Counted from the first letter of the stretch, positions 25,011 through 35,754 are shown. The stretch: DNA of 64,000 bases from Paenibacillus sp. OK003 (GCF_900109515.1 NZ_FOBD01000004.1:124001-188000); one strand, 5' to 3'. The notes: generated from the sequence alone by a model not told the origin. Made by a program: numbers and translations.

Positions 25011-26261
25011 ATGACAAAAGCGCTTCGCATGAATAAAAGAATCGTACGGCGTTTTTTGCTGCAAACGCAATCTTTATTGGAACGTTGGCCGGCCGTTTCC
25101 TTGCCTTCGGGTCCTGAACAGGTGATGCAGCTGATTCGCTCCCTTGGCTGCGTGCAGATTGATCCTGTCGCTGCCGTAACCGGAAATCAGCATTTGGTGC
25201 TGGGTGCTCGTGATCCGGGCTATACCTCCGAATATTTACATACGTTGTTGAGTGATCATAAAGTGTTCGAATATTTTGCCAATGCCGCCTGTGTCATTCC
25301 GATGGAGGATTATGCTCTGTTCGAACCTGTACGTGCCCGATTACGGGAGCGTCTGGCTCCTTCCCTGCAAGGGCTGGAGAATACGGTGCAGCATGTGCTG
25401 AAGCGTTTGGAAGAAGAGGGACCACTCCCGTCAAGAGCTTTTCGTGCGGTGGAACGGGTGAGTGGATATTGGGACAATGCGGATGTACCGAAAACGAAGG
25501 ATACTACGCTAGCGTTAAACTTGCTGCTGGATTCGGCTGCCATTCGTGTCGTGGCAAGGCAGGGCAATGAGCGTTATTTTCATATTACGGAATCCGGACT
25601 GCTGGAGCAGGGCCAATCCATGACAGCGGAGATCGATCTTTTGACTCAAAGGCAAGCTTTGATGGACAAGTACATTTACGCATATCGGGTCGTGGATGCC
25701 CGAGATCCACGATTAGGCTGGATGAAATCCACGGCTGCCGAACGTCGGAATGATATGGCTGCACGTGTCGCAGATGGTCGCATGATCGCACTGGAGGTAG
25801 AGGACGTCGCGACGCCTTATTACATCCGTGCAGAAGATGAGGGTATGTTGCGTGAGATGGAAAGGGAAGAGCCGCATTATGATCCATCAGGTCCGGTACG
25901 ATTCCTGCCTCCACTGGACAACCTGCTGTGGAGACGGGAACGGATTGTGGATTTATTTGATTTCCATTATAAGTGGGAGATATACACACCAGAGGTGAAA
26001 CGAACCTACGGATATTACGCCATGCCCATTCTTCACGGCGATCGGCTGATTGGACGCATGGACCCGCGACTCGATCGCAAAACGGGCGTGCTAACGGTTC
26101 GGTTGTTATCGATGGAAGAGACTGCTCCGCCTGTGGAGGAATGGATCGCGGATTTTCGGGAGGGACTCCAGTTCTTTGCAACGATGCATGGAGCGCGATC
26201 CATCACGGTAGAGAAGACGGTGCCGAAGGGATTGAAAAAGCAGCTCAAGTCGATCTTATAG
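25011..26261 (+). CDS. YcaQ/AlkX-type DNA glycosylase (winged-helix, HTH_42 family)
   Basis: About 416 residues of the HTH_42 superfamily. Members AlkZ and YcaQ (AlkX) unhook interstrand crosslinks and remove bulky alkylated bases. The catalytic beta-turn motif appears as QID in CVQIDPVAAV near residue 46. The Q-x-D form is that of the YcaQ/AlkX branch, while AlkZ has Q-x-Q. The conserved ARDPGYTSEYL and FLPPLDNLLWRRERI stretches are also present. The ATG at 25011 follows GAAGGGAAG; an ATG 21 bases upstream overlaps that site. It is a single gene, convergent with fabV. Confidence 0.85.
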   Translation: MTKALRMNKRIVRRFLLQTQSLLERWPAVSLPSGPEQVMQLIRSLGCVQIDPVAAVTGNQHLVLGARDPGYTSEYLHTLLSDHKVFEYFANAACVIPMEDYALFEPVRARLRERLAPSLQGLENTVQHVLKRLEEEGPLPSRAFRAVERVSGYWDNADVPKTKDTTLALNLLLDSAAIRVVARQGNERYFHITESGLLEQGQSMTAEIDLLTQRQALMDKYIYAYRVVDARDPRLGWMKSTAAERRNDMAARVADGRMIALEVEDVATPYYIRAEDEGMLREMEREEPHYDPSGPVRFLPPLDNLLWRRERIVDLFDFHYKWEIYTPEVKRTYGYYAMPILHGDRLIGRMDPRLDRKTGVLTVRLLSMEETAPPVEEWIADFREGLQFFATMHGARSITVEKTVPKGLKKQLKSIL

Positions 26262-26275
26262 AATCGGTAGACGCC

Positions 26276-26300
26276 AAAAAGGGAGCGAAAGCTCGCTCCC
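26276..26300 (-). terminator. Terminator of fabV (minus strand)
   Basis: GGGAGCGA (26281-26288) pairs with TCGCTCCC (26293-26300). The five A at 26276-26280 form the T tract on the minus strand. Confidence 0.88.
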
Positions 26301-26363
26301 CTAAGGCTGGACTGGACCTGTAATAAGATTGTTCTCCAATCTCACAGCCAAATTAGTTTTCAA

Positions 26364-27554
26364 TTAATGCAAATGTGGTACTTCAACATTTGGATCAACA
26401 TCTGCTTCATAATCCACGCCGTCGGTTTCGAAACCAAACAGTTGGAAGAATTCCTGACGGTATCCTACCAGATCGGACAGATCGTAGATGTTTTCGGTGG
26501 TCAGCTCGTTCCAGAGCTTCGCCACTTCTTCCTGAACGTCGGCTCTCATCTCCCAATCATCAATACGAATACGCCCTGCTTCATCGGTCGGAACTTCTCC
26601 TCCTGCATACAGGCGATCAGCGAACAAGCGTTGCAATTGCTCGATGCAGCCTTCATGCAAGCCTTTTTCCTTCATGACTTTGTATAATGCAGAGATATAC
26701 AGGGGTACCACTGGAATTGCGGAGCTTGATTGGGTGACCAGCGCTTTGGCTACGGTCAGGTAAGCACGTCCGCCCTTTGCACTCAGACGATCATTCAACT
26801 TATGGGCTGTCGCTTCCAGATGATTTTTGGCCTGACCGATGGAACCATCACGATAGATCGCATGCGTAAGTTCAGGACCGATATAAGAAAAGGCAATGGT
26901 TGTTGCATTGTCGGCGAGTACGCCACCTTGCTGCAAGGCATCCATCCACAGCTCCCAATCATCTCCGCCCATCACGGTCACGGTCTGGCGAATTTCTTCT
27001 TCGGTTGCCGGATCAAGAGTAATGGAAGTCACTTCTCCCGTATGGAAATTGACTGTTTTGTTCGTGTACGATTGTCCAATCGGTTTGAGCACGGAGTTGA
27101 ACACTTCACCAGTATTTGGGTCGGTACGGCGTGCCGATGCTACGCTGTAGACCACCAGATCAACCTGACCGAGTTCACTGCGAATCAGTTCAACGGCCTT
27201 TTCTCTGGTTTCATTGGCAAAGGCATCACCTGTGATGCTGTATGATTTCAGTCCTGCTTCTTCCGCAGCTTTCTCAAATGCAGCAGAGTTGTACCAGCCA
27301 GCTGAAGCCGTACGTTTTTCAGTGGCACTGCTTGGGCGGTAAATGCCGATGGTGTTGGCACCGGCACCAAATGCGGATACGACACGCGAAGCGAGTCCAT
27401 ATCCAGTGGAGGCTCCGATGACGAGTACATTACGTGGTCCGTTCAGTTGCGGTTGGGATTTTACATAATCAATTTGCTCCTGGACTTGTGCAGCACAGCC
27501 TACAGGATGGGAAGTTGTACAAATAAAACCACGTGTTCTTGGTTTAATAATCAT
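26364..27554 (-). CDS. fabV: Enoyl-[acyl-carrier-protein] reductase FabV / trans-2-enoyl-CoA reductase
   Basis: Catalyses the last, NADH-dependent step of fatty-acid elongation. The 396-residue length fits FabV, which is longer than FabI. Features: NAD-binding VIGASTGYGLASRV near residue 45-58, the YSVASARRT segment, and the FabV catalytic Tyr-x8-Lys in YRDGSIGQAK near residue 235. FabV enzymes are naturally resistant to triclosan. AAAGGATG lies before the ATG. It is transcribed away from a TPR regulator, with one copy of the dispersed repeat between them. Confidence 0.96.
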   Translation of the reverse strand: MIIKPRTRGFICTTSHPVGCAAQVQEQIDYVKSQPQLNGPRNVLVIGASTGYGLASRVVSAFGAGANTIGIYRPSSATEKRTASAGWYNSAAFEKAAEEAGLKSYSITGDAFANETREKAVELIRSELGQVDLVVYSVASARRTDPNTGEVFNSVLKPIGQSYTNKTVNFHTGEVTSITLDPATEEEIRQTVTVMGGDDWELWMDALQQGGVLADNATTIAFSYIGPELTHAIYRDGSIGQAKNHLEATAHKLNDRLSAKGGRAYLTVAKALVTQSSSAIPVVPLYISALYKVMKEKGLHEGCIEQLQRLFADRLYAGGEVPTDEAGRIRIDDWEMRADVQEEVAKLWNELTTENIYDLSDLVGYRQEFFQLFGFETDGVDYEADVDPNVEVPHLH

Positions 27555-27710
27555 TCATTTGCATCCTTTCATATTCAACTCTGGTTCTTCATTATTGGAT
27601 AATGCTCTGGTACATACCTCCTTATTGTAAAACAATTGCCTCCGAAACGGAAACCGTTTCGATGGATTTGGCTAAAAGACGGTATCCGGCTTCGCATCCG
27701 GGATGATATT

Positions 27711-27899
27711 ATATAATTTGAGCTAAACATTTCCATGATAACGGAGAGGGCAGAGCGGATCTGCAGAAGCGAAGCGTTCGCCTTTATCAACGGATTTCCC
27801 CCTTCTATAAGGGATTTCAAAAAATCTGGGGATAACAGCGATCGGAAGATGGTTCTGGCCACGTAGTGCTCTAGTGTAAAATCATTCGTTCAACTTATA
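27711..27899 (+). repeat. Dispersed structured repeat, copy C (before the TPR regulator)
   Basis: The most diverged of three related copies. The left end TTGAGCTAAACATTT and the right end GTGTAAAATCATTCGTTCAA are imperfect inverted repeats. The inner block GGGGATAACAGCGATCGG (27828-27845) is identical in all copies. An inner stem CCCTT/AAGGG keeps pairing despite changed bases. The GCGAAGCGTTCGC hairpin is present, and the AGCTTTC arm found in the other copies is missing. It ends 35 bases before the ATG of the next plus-strand gene, in the same relative orientation as the other two. Confidence 0.85.
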
Positions 27900-27934
27900 G
27901 TAATTCCAGGATCGAAACGAAAGGAAGACTAGCC

Positions 27935-29215
27935 ATGCTGAAGGAACGGATTGAATTTCTGAGCAAAAGAAAGCAAATCTCCCGCAAAGACCTCGTGGAA
28001 GGTCTGGTTACGCAGGCTCACTTTGCCAATATTCTGGCCGATCGTTATCCACTCCCTGAAGATCTGGCAGAGGCTATTGCGTCACGTCTTGGTGTTACGC
28101 CTTCCTATCTGTTAAATGCTTCTGCACAGGATGAAGAAACCCTGGCGCGGGCAGAGGCCATTTTTGAACAAATGTCAGTTCCAGCTTCCGCCATATCAGA
28201 AGAAACGGTCCATGCAATTGAAGATCGGGATGATACGCTGACAGTAGAGCTAACCACGGCTTTAATGAAGGCGGTCTATTACCAACAATTAAATGATGCA
28301 TCGGCTCATGAATATATACATACATCCTATTTGAATTTTTATCTGGAGAAATACGGCCGTCCTGACGATGTGGATCTGCCCCGTCCGTTAGCAAAGGCGT
28401 TATTATATTACAAAGTGCAGTACTATCGTTCCAAGCTTGCTTATGTGGATGTGTTAACGCACGCAACCAGGCTAAGTGAATTGGCCCTTCCTGGCAGTGA
28501 ATTCTGGCTGTCTGTGCAAAATATCAAGATGGAAGCCTACATTCAGGTCAAACAGTACGAAGAGGCCAAGCAGGTATTCGATCTCACCATGAGACATGTC
28601 TATGATCAGCGGCTGTTTCATCGGTTGTCCGGTTTATATGTGGCGTACAGCGGATATTGCTTTGCAATGGGACTTGTAAAGGAGGCGCTTTCGGCATTGA
28701 CCATGGCAGAGGCAAATCTGGTGTATGCCGGTAATCAGGGCGATCTGGTCACTGCCATTGCCAATAATCGGATTGTCATGTTAACCATGACGGGGGAGCT
28801 GGATCAGGCGCAGTCGGAGATCGAGCGATTCGAATCCCTGTTGCAGCAGGAACCTGAAGAAACCCAGCAGGCCATGAAGCCTTTAGTGAATGTGTATCGG
28901 TGTGAAGTGGCACTGGCACGAAAGAACTGGGGGGTACTCGCGCAGAGTGTGGATCAACTGTTGAATTGTGCAACGACTCAGGATCAGCAGATGAGTGCAA
29001 CCTTCTACCAAAGTCATCTGGCCCTTGCACATGGAGATCGTGAAGTGTTCATGGAGCGTGCGCTCGCATGTCTGCCTTATTTTGAGTCCGTGCAGCATGT
29101 CATGCGTCTTGAACCTTTATATGAGGGAATGGCCGTGGTGTCCGAGGATCAGCGAAAATATAAGGAAGCCGCCATGTATTATCGGAAGCTGGTCTACCTG
29201 TTACGCAAAAAATAG
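27935..29215 (+). CDS. HTH and TPR-repeat regulator (RRNPP-like)
   Basis: 426 residues. An N-terminal helix-turn-helix of XRE type (about 5-60; KQISRKDLVEGLVTQAHFAN) is followed by an all-helical C-terminal body with tetratricopeptide-like pairs (about 120-420; QYEEAKQVFDLTMRHV, KEALSALTMAEANLV, YKEAAMYYRKLVYL). This architecture is that of RRNPP regulators (Rgg, PlcR, NprR), which bind signal peptides. No signal-peptide gene is evident next to it. Repeat copy C occupies its leader. A short terminator-like hairpin follows at 29225-29247. Confidence 0.85.
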   Translation: MLKERIEFLSKRKQISRKDLVEGLVTQAHFANILADRYPLPEDLAEAIASRLGVTPSYLLNASAQDEETLARAEAIFEQMSVPASAISEETVHAIEDRDDTLTVELTTALMKAVYYQQLNDASAHEYIHTSYLNFYLEKYGRPDDVDLPRPLAKALLYYKVQYYRSKLAYVDVLTHATRLSELALPGSEFWLSVQNIKMEAYIQVKQYEEAKQVFDLTMRHVYDQRLFHRLSGLYVAYSGYCFAMGLVKEALSALTMAEANLVYAGNQGDLVTAIANNRIVMLTMTGELDQAQSEIERFESLLQQEPEETQQAMKPLVNVYRCEVALARKNWGVLAQSVDQLLNCATTQDQQMSATFYQSHLALAHGDREVFMERALACLPYFESVQHVMRLEPLYEGMAVVSEDQRKYKEAAMYYRKLVYLLRKK

Positions 29216-29308
29216 ATCGAGAATCGGCTTGGAACCGCCGTTTTTTTACATGATTTTGTTCAATACCGGTGCATTAGGCACAAAATATGCCTCCAAACCT
29301 TTCATTCA

Positions 29309-29332
29309 AGAGTCGTTTTCGGCTCTTTTTTT
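29309..29332 (+). terminator. Rho-independent terminator
   Basis: AGAGTCG (29309-29315) with CGGCTCT (29320-29326), loop TTTT, then T tract. Another hairpin follows at 29360-29401 (GAAACGAAA/TTTCGTTTC then CTTTTG), so two or three stems stand in series before the next gene. Confidence 0.8.
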
Positions 29333-29491
29333 GCGAAATCAACCAAAAAGCGTGTTAAAGAAACGAAAATCCAGTGGTTCAATTGCCGGAAGTTTCGTTT
29401 CTTTTGTATGCGGCCAGAAGGGTATTCAAGGACAAGCCGTCCTGTTTATACTTTAACTATAACCAAAAACAAAAAAAACGAGGTGTTCATT

Positions 29492-29908
29492 ATGGGATGG
29501 TTTGGTAAAAAGAACAAGCAGGAAGATGTGATTGCAAAGGCAGATAAAATGATGAATAAAGGACTTACGGGCATGATGATGAAAGGTTTTGTATCGAAGG
29601 AGCATCGGGAAGCCATTAACCAGAGTCTGGATTCAGCGAAGCAGGCACAACTGGCGGCAAGTGGTTCCCTTCCCTTAACCGCAACAGCCACGGTAATCAC
29701 GATCACCGATACGGGCAAGCTGATCAATTTTGATCCAATTGTTGTGCTTGTGCTGGATGTAACAGAGACGAATGGAAATCAGTATCAGCGAACATTGGAA
29801 ACACTGGTGTCCAAGATGCAGATTCCGCGCGTGGGAGATCGGGTGGGTCTGGGGCAAAATCCAGCAAATCCGACAGAGTTGATCTACATGGGGCTGTTGT
29901 CCATCTAG
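29492..29908 (+). CDS. Hypothetical protein with a recurring beta-rich domain, 138 residues
   Basis: Unrecognised family. A charged N-terminus (GWFGKKNKQEDVIAKADKMM) and a helical stretch precede a beta-rich domain (about 60-138) with VITITDTGKLINFDPIVV, LDVTETNGNQYQ and PRVGDRVGLGQNPANPTELI. The same pattern occurs twice in the neighbouring 29995 gene, so the two are probably related and act together. The ATG follows ACGAGGTG; upstream in-frame codons lack support. No signal peptide or membrane segment. Confidence 0.72.
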   Translation: MGWFGKKNKQEDVIAKADKMMNKGLTGMMMKGFVSKEHREAINQSLDSAKQAQLAASGSLPLTATATVITITDTGKLINFDPIVVLVLDVTETNGNQYQRTLETLVSKMQIPRVGDRVGLGQNPANPTELIYMGLLSI

Positions 29909-29994
29909 AAGGTGTTCGAACTGCAAAAGGGCAGGTTATTATGTATTGAATACAACTAACAACGAATAATAGAGATATAGAGAGGGTGGGGAAG

Positions 29995-30789
29995 ATGGTA
30001 GGTTTCCTGAGATTGGTCGGTGTGTTGACCGTGTTTGGGGTGGGCTTCTCCCCATTTCTGGCACAGCAGCTGTGGAATGATCCTTTTATCATTATGCAGG
30101 CATGGTGGTATACACCAGCGATTTTTGCCGGATTTGGGCTGATCTTTATTCCCTCCATTTTGGCTAATATCTTCGGTGTTGGGAGAGTGAAGTCAGGATT
30201 ACCAGCGGTTGGTGTCATTAAAAGCATCCAGCAGACGGGTACGTATATTAATGAGCAGCCGGAAGTTCGACTGGGCCTGACCGTCTCGCGTAAAGGGCGT
30301 GAGAAATACGATACCGAGTTGAGAACGATCATACCGTTGACTTCAATGTCTCAATTCCAGCCGGGCAGCTTAATTCCCTTAGTGGTCTCTGTGAAGGATG
30401 AACACAAGGTAGGGCTTGATCTGAAGGGAAGGCTATCGCAGGAAGATATACAGCAATTGCTGGATGAGAAGATGGTGCAGCATGGCGTGGCACCTGAGAT
30501 GATGGATATTGCACGAACGGGCGAGAAAGCGCTGGCCAAAATTTTGGATGTTACTCCACTTGGAAGCGGAGGTAATGGCAAAATAAAACTTCAGCTAACG
30601 CTTAGTGTAACGAAGTCAAATGGAGAGACGTTTAAGGTGACCATACCGAAGGAAATTTATCCATCTGTCCTACCTCAGGTTCAGCAAGGTCATATTATTA
30701 ACGTGATCTATTCGAAGCAGGACCCGTCAAAGTTGATGCTGGCACTGAGTGTACAGGAAGAACAACTAAGCAATTTATTCTCATCCTGA
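29995..30789 (+). CDS. Membrane protein with two copies of the recurring beta-rich domain
   Basis: 264 residues, family not recognised. Two membrane segments (about 5-22 and 38-58) anchor a cytoplasmic or external part with two similar domains: AVGVIKSIQQTGTYINEQPE (about 68 onward) and ALAKILDVTPLGS (about 178 onward). Each ends in a PGxxI or GHIIxVxx and LMLAL-like strand. The same domain forms the end of the preceding gene, 86 bases upstream. GAGGGTGGGG lies before the ATG; a GTG 9 bases upstream is part of it. A bidirectional terminator follows. Confidence 0.75.
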   Translation: MVGFLRLVGVLTVFGVGFSPFLAQQLWNDPFIIMQAWWYTPAIFAGFGLIFIPSILANIFGVGRVKSGLPAVGVIKSIQQTGTYINEQPEVRLGLTVSRKGREKYDTELRTIIPLTSMSQFQPGSLIPLVVSVKDEHKVGLDLKGRLSQEDIQQLLDEKMVQHGVAPEMMDIARTGEKALAKILDVTPLGSGGNGKIKLQLTLSVTKSNGETFKVTIPKEIYPSVLPQVQQGHIINVIYSKQDPSKLMLALSVQEEQLSNLFSS

Positions 30790-30802
30790 TGCTGCTTGAA
30801 CA

Positions 30803-30848
30803 AAAAACCTGTACCATCACGATTCAAGTGATGGGCAGGTTTATTTTG
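30803..30848. terminator. Bidirectional terminator between convergent genes
   Basis: AAACCTG-TA-CCATCAC pairs with GTGATGG-GCAGGTTT, with A and T tracts on the two sides, between the beta-domain gene and the methyltransferase gene. Confidence 0.85.
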
Positions 30849-30891
30849 TGTATTTTATTTTAGGGGAGATCTGGATGAGCTTAGCTTAAAA

Positions 30892-31707
30892 TCAGACGAT
30901 GCCCAGGCGCATCCGATATGAGAATAGAACTTGTCTCGATTCTCCGGCAAAAATGCGAGTAGCCAGCTGTCTGAATGCGTCAGCTACCTCGAGCAGATTA
31001 GTAGCTCCGAGTTTCACTGCCGTTTGCAGGCCGCCTTGGCTCAGTGCCAGATTGACGTATCGGTCCGCATCGAATGTTTCCCGGTGGTGAAACACAATTT
31101 CACGTGAATAACGGAACAAGCCGGACTGCTGAATCTGCTGCAAGTGACCGTCTTTATTCCATTTATGTGCCTGATTTTCCTGGGGAGCCAGACTGGCAGC
31201 ACGATGATCTGCCTCCGTATTCAACTGCAGATAGGCTTGTTCCAGCTGCCAATCGACCACGGGCGGCCAGTCACAGTCGTAGGCAGCAAATATGCCTCCT
31301 GGACGCAGTACACGTGCAAATTCGCGCAGTGTGGACTGGGGCTCCATCCAGTGGAATGACTGTGAGCAGGTCACAACATCCACACTGCCATCAGGCAGTC
31401 CCAGTTCGTGCGACAGGCCGGAGACAAAGCGAAGATGGTCCGGTTTGCCTGCCGCTTCCCATTTGAACTCTGCGACAGCTCTCATATCATCGCTTGGCTC
31501 GAAGCTAATAACACGTTCTGCCTCATTTAGCCAAATCCATGTTGATAAGCCGGTACCACAGCCAACATCCGCAACCATGCGAGGTTTGCTGCCCAAATAA
31601 TTCGTCAGAATATCTACGACCTCGGTGGGCGCAGCAGGCCGGTTCTGGTCATATAACGTACCGAAACCCTTGAATCGTTCCACATTGTTACGTCTAATGT
31701 CTTGCAT
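30892..31707 (-). CDS. Class I SAM-dependent methyltransferase
   Basis: 271 residues. The SAM-binding motif I is VADVGCGTGLSTW near residue 45, followed by FEPSDDM (motif II acidic residue), the QSFHWMEP stretch typical of the Methyltransf_11 group, and LRPGGIFAAYD. It methylates an unknown small molecule. GGAAGGAGGT lies 6 bases before the ATG at 31707; the longer frame adds 12 unlikely residues. It is followed upstream on the same strand by a WYL regulator gene, 72 bases away, which may share its transcript. Confidence 0.88.
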   Translation of the reverse strand: MQDIRRNNVERFKGFGTLYDQNRPAAPTEVVDILTNYLGSKPRMVADVGCGTGLSTWIWLNEAERVISFEPSDDMRAVAEFKWEAAGKPDHLRFVSGLSHELGLPDGSVDVVTCSQSFHWMEPQSTLREFARVLRPGGIFAAYDCDWPPVVDWQLEQAYLQLNTEADHRAASLAPQENQAHKWNKDGHLQQIQQSGLFRYSREIVFHHRETFDADRYVNLALSQGGLQTAVKLGATNLLEVADAFRQLATRIFAGESRQVLFSYRMRLGIV

Positions 31708-31779
31708 GGACAAACCTCCTTCAGGAAATGGATCGATAGCCAAGCAAAAGAATCAACAGATGATCAGAGCTTCATTATA

Positions 31780-32721
31780 TCATTCATTTTCCAACCTGTT
31801 GTTAACGACCTGTTGCAAATGCTCTACCGCTTTGATATGTCGTCTGAGCAGTTCCTGTCCGATGTGTAGAGGCTTGATTACGGTCAGGTCAGATCCAAAC
31901 GACATCAGGAAGGAGTACAGCCATTCTCCCTCATTCAGTTCTAGGGCAACGCGCAGCCTGCCATCGGGCTCTTTTTCAACGCGTGACGGTTCAAAAAAAT
32001 CATACACCCTATATGCAATAGAGTTGGAGAACGACAGTTCCAGAGCGATTTGGTTGATAGAGACTTGTGTCTCATTTTCCGTTGATCCGATGTTTATGTT
32101 GTTTCCGGGGGCCGTTGGCAGAAATTTCAACTGGGTAATGCGTTTCATTTTGAACGTCTGAAATTCGTTTCGGTCGGGCTCATCATGAATGTATCCTTTG
32201 AAATACCAGGTACTGTTCTTGAACAAAAGTTTGAGCGGCTCAACCGTCGGCACACTCTTCTCTCCATCCGAATTGACATAGTGAAACGTAATCCATTGAT
32301 TGGTGAAGATCGCTTGTTTGACCTGGTTGAACAGTTCCCTCTCCTGCTGTGGAATGCTGCCCCATGGTGAAAAGTCGAACTCGATCCAATCCAGCTTATG
32401 ATCAAACAGTGCGGTTAAACGTTTGAGCATATGGGCAGTGTTAAGGTGAGGGATGGCGCTGACGCTATATAATCCAAGCAAAATTTCATTCTGATCATCT
32501 TCGGACAACAGGGATTTGTCCATGACAAAGTTGTCCATGAGATGGATTCCGCCATGCTTTCCGGTTGTCGTGTATACGGGAATGCCCGCCGCACTCAGTC
32601 TGTCGATATCACGGTACACCGTACGCACGGATATCTCGAACAAACGCGCAAGCTCGGGGGCGGTAGCTTTCTTTTTCTCCAATAACAGCAATAGCATTCT
32701 GAATAATCGGTTATTTTCCAT
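31780..32721 (-). CDS. WYL-domain transcriptional regulator (YafY-type)
   Basis: 313 residues. The N-terminal winged helix (about 1-55; KKATAPELARLFEISVRTVYRD) is followed by the WYL domain (about 135-225; TFHYVNSDGEKSVPTVEPL, LLFKNSTWYFKGYI) and a WCX-like end. It is divergent from the GH1 phospho-beta-glucosidase gene and probably controls it. The start ATG at 32721 has no ribosome binding site, but an extended -10 (TGGTATAAT) ends 6 bases before it, so the transcript is probably leaderless. The inverted repeat TGACA-N5-TGTCA at 32737-32751 sits at this promoter and could be its own operator. Confidence 0.88.
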   Translation of the reverse strand: MENNRLFRMLLLLLEKKKATAPELARLFEISVRTVYRDIDRLSAAGIPVYTTTGKHGGIHLMDNFVMDKSLLSEDDQNEILLGLYSVSAIPHLNTAHMLKRLTALFDHKLDWIEFDFSPWGSIPQQERELFNQVKQAIFTNQWITFHYVNSDGEKSVPTVEPLKLLFKNSTWYFKGYIHDEPDRNEFQTFKMKRITQLKFLPTAPGNNINIGSTENETQVSINQIALELSFSNSIAYRVYDFFEPSRVEKEPDGRLRVALELNEGEWLYSFLMSFGSDLTVIKPLHIGQELLRRHIKAVEHLQQVVNNRLENE

Positions 32722-32727
32722 GCCGAC

Positions 32728-32751
32728 ATTATACCATGACAATAGGTGTCA
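32728..32751 (-). promoter_or_regulatory. Extended -10 promoter and possible operator, leaderless start
   Basis: On the minus strand TGG-TATAAT occupies 32736-32728, and six bases later the regulator's ATG begins, which is where transcription should start. The inverted repeat TGACA-ATAGG-TGTCA (32737-32751) lies directly upstream, between this gene and the divergent glucosidase gene. Confidence 0.6.
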
Positions 32752-32777
32752 GGGTATGGGTGGTACACTTGTGTTAG

Positions 32778-34244
<1,467 letters not shown>

Positions 34245-34277
34245 GTTGCCACTGTAAAATAGATTCATAATGACGTA

Positions 34278-34319
34278 GAAGAACCTCACTGGTGCTGGAT
34301 GCACTCGTGAGGTTCTTTG
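34278..34319. terminator. Terminator between GH1 and PAP2 genes
   Basis: AAGAACCTCAC pairs with GTGAGGTTCTT, with an inner TGC/GCA stem. It can serve both converging genes. Confidence 0.88.
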
Positions 34320-34373
34320 CGTTTGGTTTGTTTTCAAGCATGGGTTGGATCATTGCATGCTGAGCGAGAAAGC

Positions 34374-35042
34374 CTAAGCCAGAGGCTTGGACTGTAATAG
34401 GGAAAGGCGTCCCAGATGTCGCTGATAGAACCATATACATATGGCAAGCCAGCATCCACTTAGAAAGTACCCACCCACGACATCACTGGGATAGTGCACA
34501 CCCAGATAAATTCGGCTCATTCCAATCGTCAGGATAAAGATTGCACTTACGATAATCATGAGTACACGTCCAGTCGCTGTGGGTACATGCTTCCAGATCA
34601 GGAAGGCCAAGCCGCCATACAAGCTAAACGCTGCCATCGAATGGCCACTTGGGAAGCTGTAACCACTCACCTCAATAATTCGGTTAATCGTAGGTCTGGC
34701 GCGCTGGAATACCAGCTTAATCAATGCATTTAGCAAAGTCGAGCCCGCAATGACACAGGCCAGAAAGAGCAGTTCGCTTTTGTGCCTGAGGTAGATATAC
34801 AGCACAAGCATGGCGAGAATGGTAATGACAACTACAGGCAATTCGCTGCCAATCCAGGTAAAGAGCTGCATGAACCGTGTCATTCCGGGTGATTCCATGC
34901 CCTGAATCCAGCCAATCAAGGTATCGTCAAAGACGTGGATCTGGTTGTTGCTGATGGACAGGGCGATACTTACAAATGCAATGAGGCATAACGCTGCAAC
35001 GAGCAGCGGGATGGAGATATTCTTTTTCCAATGCTGATTCAA
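34374..35042 (-). CDS. PAP2-family phosphatase (membrane)
   Basis: 222 residues, six predicted membrane segments. The three acid-phosphatase motifs are complete: KLVFQRARP (about residue 125), PSGHS (about 147) and SRIYLGVHYPSD (about 195). Such enzymes dephosphorylate lipid phosphates, including undecaprenyl diphosphate. The start is TTG at 35042, with GGAGGAAA about 10 bases before it. It is convergent with the glucosidase gene and divergent from the TIMP-like gene. Confidence 0.93.
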   Translation of the reverse strand: MNQHWKKNISIPLLVAALCLIAFVSIALSISNNQIHVFDDTLIGWIQGMESPGMTRFMQLFTWIGSELPVVVITILAMLVLYIYLRHKSELLFLACVIAGSTLLNALIKLVFQRARPTINRIIEVSGYSFPSGHSMAAFSLYGGLAFLIWKHVPTATGRVLMIIVSAIFILTIGMSRIYLGVHYPSDVVGGYFLSGCWLAICIWFYQRHLGRLSLLQSKPLA

Positions 35043-35187
35043 GTGACGGTTTCCTCCAGGGTGTCTGATTTCTAATAATGCTCAATACAGTATTCGTATT
35101 ATGCTATAATCTTACAATAAATATGGCTTCAAACAAAATGTGAACGGTTACAAGATGGGTGTTACAATCTGAGCCGGGGGTGAAAGG

Positions 35188-35754
35188 ATGAAGCGCTTAG
35201 TATGGTTTGCATTGATTTTGTTGTTGGCTGGATTGGGTTACACGGCATTTCCTGGGGAGAAGGCTTATGCTTGCAGCTGTGTAGAAGCGAATGCCCAAGA
35301 GAAGCTGAAGACGTCCACGGCGGTTTTCACAGGTAAAGTAGTAAAGAAGGGAGGAACACAAATATTCAGCCCTGACCGAGTGAGAGCATATACCTTTGAA
35401 GTGGATACCGCATGGAAGGGTGTGAGTGCCAAACGAATGACCGTCATGGGTAATGATGCCGGTTCGGATTCTTGTGGCATTCAATTGGAGAAGAACCAAT
35501 CCTATCTGATCTTTGCTTATCAGAATAAAATGGACGATAAACTGCATACGAATCTTTGCAGTGGCAATCTTTCCGTTGATCAAGCTGGAGACGCGTTGAA
35601 GCTGCTGGGAGCAGGAAAAGCAGTGAGTCAGGATGATTTTGGAGAAGTGGATTATGGAAGAAGTTGGTCATTTTATTTCATAATATATGGTGGGGTTATT
35701 CTAATGCTTATATTGGTAAGTGGCTGGATCTGGAGAAGGAAGAAGCGCGCCTGA
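35188..35754 (+). CDS. Secreted, membrane-anchored TIMP/NTR-like protein
   Basis: 188 residues. A signal peptide (1-27) ends just before ACSC. The body (about 28-140) has a Cys-x-Cys start and further cysteines in SDSCGIQL and NLCSGNLS, the pattern of netrin/TIMP-like (OB-fold) domains. A C-terminal membrane segment (about 162-182) and a basic tail (WRRKKRA) anchor it. GGGGTGAAAGG lies before the ATG. The role in bacteria is not known. It is a single-gene unit with a terminator. Confidence 0.82.
   Translation: MKRLVWFALILLLAGLGYTAFPGEKAYACSCVEANAQEKLKTSTAVFTGKVVKKGGTQIFSPDRVRAYTFEVDTAWKGVSAKRMTVMGNDAGSDSCGIQLEKNQSYLIFAYQNKMDDKLHTNLCSGNLSVDQAGDALKLLGAGKAVSQDDFGEVDYGRSWSFYFIIYGGVILMLILVSGWIWRRKKRA

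Noticed and set aside
27575..27862. A 95-residue minus-strand frame, with similar frames at 47482-47688 and 59494-59682 that all contain SLLSPDF
   Set aside because: All three lie inside the dispersed repeat, their similarity is that of the repeat DNA, and they lack ribosome binding sites; the DNA-level repeat explains them.
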